From positions 1-59,310 of the forward strand of contig JAHCSU010000290.1 of NCBI GenBank assembly GCA_023522315.1: a stretch of DNA of 59,310 nt. The letters are read 5' to 3'. The position numbers and the translations under genes were made by a program. Origin of the DNA: Nostoc sp. CCCryo 231-06. Lineage in GTDB: Bacteria > Cyanobacteriota > Cyanobacteriia > Cyanobacteriales > Nostocaceae. Under the pieces are notes generated by a model. That model saw only the letters and a program-made list of their open reading frames with translations. It made no database searches and was not told where the DNA came from. Below are positions 54,953 through 59,310 of the stretch, piece by piece; within the stretch, counting starts at the first letter, position 1; each line of letters opens with the position of its first letter.

Positions 54953-57286
54953 TTAATTCGTAGGACTAGAGGGTTTAACCTGATTTCGCATTGTTTCAAA
55001 GCTGAAAGCAGCCGCGCCAAAGGTTACTAACAACACTCCCAGAATTTGCACAATATCCAAATTCTCTTGAATGATTAACCCAGCGAAAATCACGGTTAAA
55101 ACTGGGATGGTACCACCGATGAGCGCCGATCGTGAGGCACCTAGTTTACTAATACCAACATTATTTAGCAAATAGCCAGCAAGAGTCAACACACCCAAAA
55201 TAAATGCACTTAAAACCAGTTCCAGCATCTTAGAGGGATCAACTACCAAGTTCCAATCGCTTGGTAAAGGTAGCATCAAGCAGATAAAGCTCAACAGCAA
55301 CATGGTGGCGAAGTTAATCAAAGTAAAAGTCACGGGATGCAGTTTGCTAGCACAAACCCGCGTCAGAATTATATAGGCTGCAAAAGCCACGCCGGAAAGA
55401 ATGGCGGCGCTGCTTCCCATTGAAGTATTACCCATCGCTGGGCTGGGAGAACCTCCCAAAACCAACAATTCACCGCAGCAAATTGCGGCGATCGCACTGA
55501 TGCGAAATATGGTGGGGCGATCGCGAAACAGAAACCACGACAATAAACCACTAACCATCGGATAGATAAAGAACAGTGCGATCGCCATTCCAGTTGTGAC
55601 TTGAGCGATCGCAATGTATATGAGAACCTGAGACAAAAACAAAAAGCAGCCACTGACAACTGACAACAGCAAAATCTGCTTTGTACCTGCATTAGCAGCT
55701 GTGGGATTTCCTCTAACTGAGTTAGCCAAGTTTTCTAAGTCTTGCCATAAGCTTGGGTGTAGTATCGGAGATAACAATACCAAAAGTGGTACTACTACCA
55801 TAAACCGTAGGGTCAAAATTAAGAAAGTATTACCCAAAGTCGGCGGCAGCAAGCGCTCTACCTCTAATACTCCAAAAATCTGGGAACCTTCGTGGAAAAT
55901 TATCTTGATGGCTACGTTGTAAAGCGACGATAGGACTGCCGATAAGACAATCAATAATAAACCGATTTGGATCGACGATAAACCAGAGGAATTGCGCGAT
56001 CGCGATTGTGGCGGTTTTGCTGGCGGCGGCGGCTCTAGCGGAGCGATCGGTGAAGATTGAGCTTTGCTCTGCGATACGTTCCTGCGGAGGAGAGAAATTG
56101 ATTCAGCAGCGTTTCTCCTTCGTAAAGGTTGTATTGCTTCCGGCTGTGGCACAGATATAGTAGGAGGCTCTGATGTCGTTTCGTTTTCCGGTAAGTCCTT
56201 ATTGAGGACAGAAATTGGTTCAGCAGCGTTTTCTTTTGGTGGCGGAACTACAGCAGCATTCGGCTCTGATGTTGTTTCCCTTTGGGAGAAGTCTTGGCTG
56301 GGGACAGAAATTGGGTTCGTGGCGTTTTCTCTAACAACAGTCGGCTCTGATTTAGTTTCCGTTTGGGACGAGTCTTTACTGGTAATAGAAATTAGGTTAG
56401 CGACGTTTTCTCTAAGAACCGGCGGCTGTGATGTTGTTTCCCTTTGGGACAAGTCTTTGCTGGGGACAGAAATTGGGTTTGCGCCGTTTTCTCTAACAAC
56501 AGTCGGCTCTGATGTCGTTTCCCTTGGTGAAAATTTATTAGCGATGGGGGAAATTGGCTCAGAGGAATTTCTTACTACTTCGCCAACCTGTGGCGGGGAT
56601 GTCTCAAAAGAACTGTTTTTTTCTGGCTCGGTAAACTGCAAAACAGTTGGTGTACCTGCTGTTGCTGGTTTGCGTGAAGCTTCTTCTATAGTTTTGTCTA
56701 GTTCTCCATGCAGGCGATTAACAAACTCCGCCAAAATCGTTTCCCCTTGCTGCTGCTGGCTGTACATCCGTGACAACTGTTGGGAAAGATTACTTTGATA
56801 GTTCTTCAGTTCCTGTTGCAGCGAGTTAAAAGTAATAGTAACGGTGTCATCCAAGCTGTCAAACATGTGTTCGACTTTTTCATTGATTTCACCTACTAGA
56901 TTGCTGCTTACTTCAGCCGACTTAAGCGCAGCTTGATCGTAAGACTTGCCCTCTATGGTTTGGTTAGCTAAAGTTGCCAGAGAGGATTGCAGTTGTGAAG
57001 ATATATGCTTTGCCAGAACTTCTGCCAGTTGCCGAATTAACGCTTGCTGCTCAGTAATTTGGCGCACTTGTTGTAAATGCTCTTTTTCCTCTACCAAGCT
57101 TTGAATATCATCAGATAATCGGTTTTTTTCTGACTGAAGTCGCTTTACGTCTTCCTGTAATCCTCTGAGGACATTTTGCTGAAGATTTTCTAAATCTTCA
57201 ACTACAGCCCAAAGAGCATTTTCTGCTGCTCTGGATAGCTCGCCTCTGACTCTCGGGTTTTCTGGTTGCTTCTCGAATCGCCCCAT
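54953..57286 (-). CDS. Coiled-coil / EamA (DMT) transporter fusion protein
   Basis: A 777-residue protein. Residues about 20-215 are a long charged coiled coil (LQEDVKRLQSEKNRLSDDIQSL...). Residues about 215-430 are a Ser/Thr/Pro/Glu-rich linker with four to five imperfect 27-residue repeats (RETTSEPTVVRENxxNPISV). Residues about 432-770 form two EamA units with ten hydrophobic segments (IQIGLLLIVLSAVLSSLYNVAIK ... VQILGVLLVTFGAAAFSFETM), as in drug/metabolite exporters. The soluble head is probably cytoplasmic and may tether the transporter to another structure. The substrate is unknown. Confidence 0.88.
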   Translation of the reverse strand: MGRFEKQPENPRVRGELSRAAENALWAVVEDLENLQQNVLRGLQEDVKRLQSEKNRLSDDIQSLVEEKEHLQQVRQITEQQALIRQLAEVLAKHISSQLQSSLATLANQTIEGKSYDQAALKSAEVSSNLVGEINEKVEHMFDSLDDTVTITFNSLQQELKNYQSNLSQQLSRMYSQQQQGETILAEFVNRLHGELDKTIEEASRKPATAGTPTVLQFTEPEKNSSFETSPPQVGEVVRNSSEPISPIANKFSPRETTSEPTVVRENGANPISVPSKDLSQRETTSQPPVLRENVANLISITSKDSSQTETKSEPTVVRENATNPISVPSQDFSQRETTSEPNAAVVPPPKENAAEPISVLNKDLPENETTSEPPTISVPQPEAIQPLRRRNAAESISLLRRNVSQSKAQSSPIAPLEPPPPAKPPQSRSRNSSGLSSIQIGLLLIVLSAVLSSLYNVAIKIIFHEGSQIFGVLEVERLLPPTLGNTFLILTLRFMVVVPLLVLLSPILHPSLWQDLENLANSVRGNPTAANAGTKQILLLSVVSGCFLFLSQVLIYIAIAQVTTGMAIALFFIYPMVSGLLSWFLFRDRPTIFRISAIAAICCGELLVLGGSPSPAMGNTSMGSSAAILSGVAFAAYIILTRVCASKLHPVTFTLINFATMLLLSFICLMLPLPSDWNLVVDPSKMLELVLSAFILGVLTLAGYLLNNVGISKLGASRSALIGGTIPVLTVIFAGLIIQENLDIVQILGVLLVTFGAAAFSFETMRNQVKPSSPTN

Positions 57287-57954
57287 TAGCTTCTAACCTC
57301 TAACACCTTGACGATAAAGCTGCTTCCGGTACACTTTATTGGCGCTCATACTAATTTCATGTATTTTGTCAGATAAATTAAAAATTTTAACAGCCCTTCC
57401 GCATTTCAACGTAATTCTGTCATACTGAACACAACTTGGCAAAGCATCAAATTTGCCCTACTGGTTAATACACAGTGTTTTCTTCAGGATTGACAAGTAT
57501 TTTGTGATTCGATTTTGGACTTTGGATTGTCCGTATGGCTGTAAGTCGCTTGAACTCAAACCTTTTTTGTTTTGGTCAGTTTAATTTACATCAACTATTT
57601 GCTAATGAGATTTTTACTTTTAAATAAATCTCACTCCAAATAAAGATTTATTGTTTTGCTACCAATACTAATTGTCAAAGACTTGCAGATGGGTGCGTTA
57701 TTGCCACAAAATTGTCTGAATTGCGAAACTAACTGTAAATTCGTGTGGAATGTAACTTGTGTGACAGTTTATATCTCTATTTAGAGATTAAAGTATCTTT
57801 TTGTGGAAATTCAAAGTTACGCTATCCCCTGCACAACATTCTAATGAATGAGCAGCAGTTCTGCAAAAATACGCTTTTTTGGCGTTGTTCCAGTCTAGGT
57901 TCTACTTTGAGTAGATGCAGTAGAGGAAAAACTTAGAAAAATATTAATAATTCT
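57287..57954. other. 668-base spacer
   Basis: No gene or clear repeat could be supported. AT-rich, with only short frames. Confidence 0.4.
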
Positions 57955-59232
57955 TTAGAGAAATAAAATCCGGGCAATGCTAAAGATGGCAGCGCTAAGG
58001 AAAGCACTCACGGGGATTGTAATTAGCCATGCGGCGGCAATGCCTTTTAGTGTTTGAAATTTAATCGACTTGATATTTTGCACTAGTCCAATACCCACTA
58101 CACCACCGACAAGAGCGTGGGAGGTGGAGACTGGTAAACCTAGCCGGGAGGCGATGAGGATGGTGGTAGCAGTCGCAAGTTCGGCACAAAATCCACTACT
58201 AGGTTGCAAGGAAATAATGTTTTCACCAATAGTGGCGATGACTTTTTTACCCCAGACAGCTAAACCACCAACAATACCAGCACCACCAAGGATTAAAATC
58301 CAAATGGGGATAGTTATACCATCTATAGGTACGCTACCAGTGCGATTGATGTAGACGATCGCAGCTAAAGGAGCGATCGCATTTCCCACATCATTAGAAC
58401 CATGAGCAAAGGCGACAAAGCAAGCACTTAGTAGTTGGAATCGTCCGAATAATCTTTCTACGGGATTGGGGAGTGGCGAGTGGGGAGTAGGGAGTATTTC
58501 TCCGTTGTCTCCCGTCTCCCCTAACTGTCGCCAACTAATGATTGTGAGTCCAACTGCTGCTATTGCACCGGTTAACAAGGGGATGTCGTAAGCAGGAATT
58601 GGAAAACCAAGCTCAATTACAAAATTGGTTAGGGGTTCTGTCAGCGATGGTAATACAATCACGCCGAATACACCTAGCAGCAAAGTACTCAACCAGGGAA
58701 TCCATTCTTGTAACTGCACTACTTGATTGGGTTGATCTAAAATCCAGTGCTTGATTTGACTGTAGAATAAAGCTGCGATCGCACCACTAATTAACGGCGT
58801 TAAAACCCAGCCAATGGTGATCGAGCCAATTGATGACCAATCAATTGCACCTACTCCTAAAGCTACCCAACTAAATCCAGCGATCGCACCAACAACCGCA
58901 TGAGAAGAGGATACAGGTAAACCGCGTGATGTGGCAATTTGCAACCACACACCACAAGATATTAGTACCGTTACCATCCCAGTAAGGAATATTTGGGGTG
59001 TAGCTGCGAACAAGGCGGGATTAGCAATTTTCGTTGCGAGAGTTTCCGTTACCTCATGCCCAAACAATACAGCACCCGTAAATTCTAATATCCCAGCAAT
59101 TATTATCGCTTGTTTGAGGGTAACAGCTTTGGAACCTACAGAGGTTCCCATCGCGTTAGCAACATCGTTTGCTCCAAGATTCCAGGCGACGTAGAAAGCT
59201 AGTAGAGCAACTGCAACTAGGGTAATAAGCAT
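57955..59232 (-). CDS. PiT-family inorganic phosphate transporter
   Basis: A 425-residue membrane protein of the PiT (PHO4) family, which takes up phosphate with protons or sodium. Both family signatures are present: AWNLGANDVANAMGTSVGSKAVT near the N-terminus and AFAHGSNDVGNAIAPLAAI in the second half, each followed by a SRGLPVSSSHAVVGA or SRLGLPVSTSHALVGG repeat. The central loop (about 240-258) reads GDNGEILPTPHSPLPNP and is coded by actcccc-type short tandem repeats. About 78 bases of non-coding, repeat-like sequence remain to the window end. Confidence 0.94.
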   Translation of the reverse strand: MLITLVAVALLAFYVAWNLGANDVANAMGTSVGSKAVTLKQAIIIAGILEFTGAVLFGHEVTETLATKIANPALFAATPQIFLTGMVTVLISCGVWLQIATSRGLPVSSSHAVVGAIAGFSWVALGVGAIDWSSIGSITIGWVLTPLISGAIAALFYSQIKHWILDQPNQVVQLQEWIPWLSTLLLGVFGVIVLPSLTEPLTNFVIELGFPIPAYDIPLLTGAIAAVGLTIISWRQLGETGDNGEILPTPHSPLPNPVERLFGRFQLLSACFVAFAHGSNDVGNAIAPLAAIVYINRTGSVPIDGITIPIWILILGGAGIVGGLAVWGKKVIATIGENIISLQPSSGFCAELATATTILIASRLGLPVSTSHALVGGVVGIGLVQNIKSIKFQTLKGIAAAWLITIPVSAFLSAAIFSIARILFL

Positions 59233-59310
59233 TTTGTTTGGGCTAGCAGGGGGAGCAGGGAAGCAAGCTACGCGCAGCGTCTCGTAGAGAGCGTCATTTT
59301 GAATTTTGAA

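Overview
The window looks like chromosomal DNA of a heterocyst-type filamentous cyanobacterium, most like Nostoc/Anabaena. The evidence is the many HIP1 octamers (gcgatcgc), photosystem I psaD, a DICT-domain sensor kinase, OCP-like carotenoid-protein pieces (an HCP and a CTDH), RTX-type calcium-binding proteins, and a dense load of short tandem repeats and small inverted-repeat elements. I see no rRNA, tRNA or CRISPR array.

Layout. 0-9 kb: a large RTX protein, an aldo/keto reductase, a membrane/coiled-coil protein, a lone receiver-domain protein, and small genes in long AT-rich spacers, ending with an RMD1/DUF155 membrane protein. 9-13.3 kb: a 1154-residue membrane protein with thirteen near-identical 35-residue HEAT units and a NACHT-like ATPase, followed by a 21-bp minisatellite. 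13-16.6 kb: thrS and the DUF2605/DUF2973 pair. 16.8-18.3 kb: an accessory cluster with a solitary BrnT-like toxin, then a translationally coupled RusA-like nuclease and a PD-(D/E)XK nuclease with a HEPN-like RNSIAH motif. 18.4-25.7 kb: glycogen debranching enzyme, DICT-GAF histidine kinase, psaD, trpE. 26-27 kb: a decayed ATPase plus a TOPRIM-like protein. 27-37.6 kb: alpha/beta hydrolase, HEAT membrane protein, ftsE, WecG/TagA transferase, a LuxR-type regulator, a REC-GAF-PP2C phosphatase with its RsbW-like partner, CTDH, queG and a HAD phosphatase. 37.6-41 kb: a second RTX gene between two 94-bp direct repeats and beside an IS4-type transposase remnant. 41-47 kb: HCP, then a MacAB/DevBCA-type exporter whose ATPase is on the opposite strand. 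47.4-59.3 kb: a PirA-like small protein under a candidate NtcA box, SAM hydroxide adenosyltransferase, a small EamA protein, an ATP-grasp ligase, an SDR, an mgtE pseudogene, a coiled-coil/DMT fusion and a PiT phosphate transporter.

How the genes relate. Most look like independent single-gene units. The clear functional sets are the RusA-like/AHJR-HEPN pair, the PP2C/RsbW pair, the fusion protein/permease/ATPase exporter, queG with the overlapping HAD gene, and CTDH with HCP, which are the two halves of an OCP-like photoprotection system about 6 kb apart. The clearest candidates for something little described are the nuclease-HEPN module and the HEAT-NACHT membrane protein. A strong secondary theme is repeat sequence entering reading frames: trpE, the PiT transporter, the SAM hydroxide adenosyltransferase and possibly CTDH carry in-frame repeat-like insertions.
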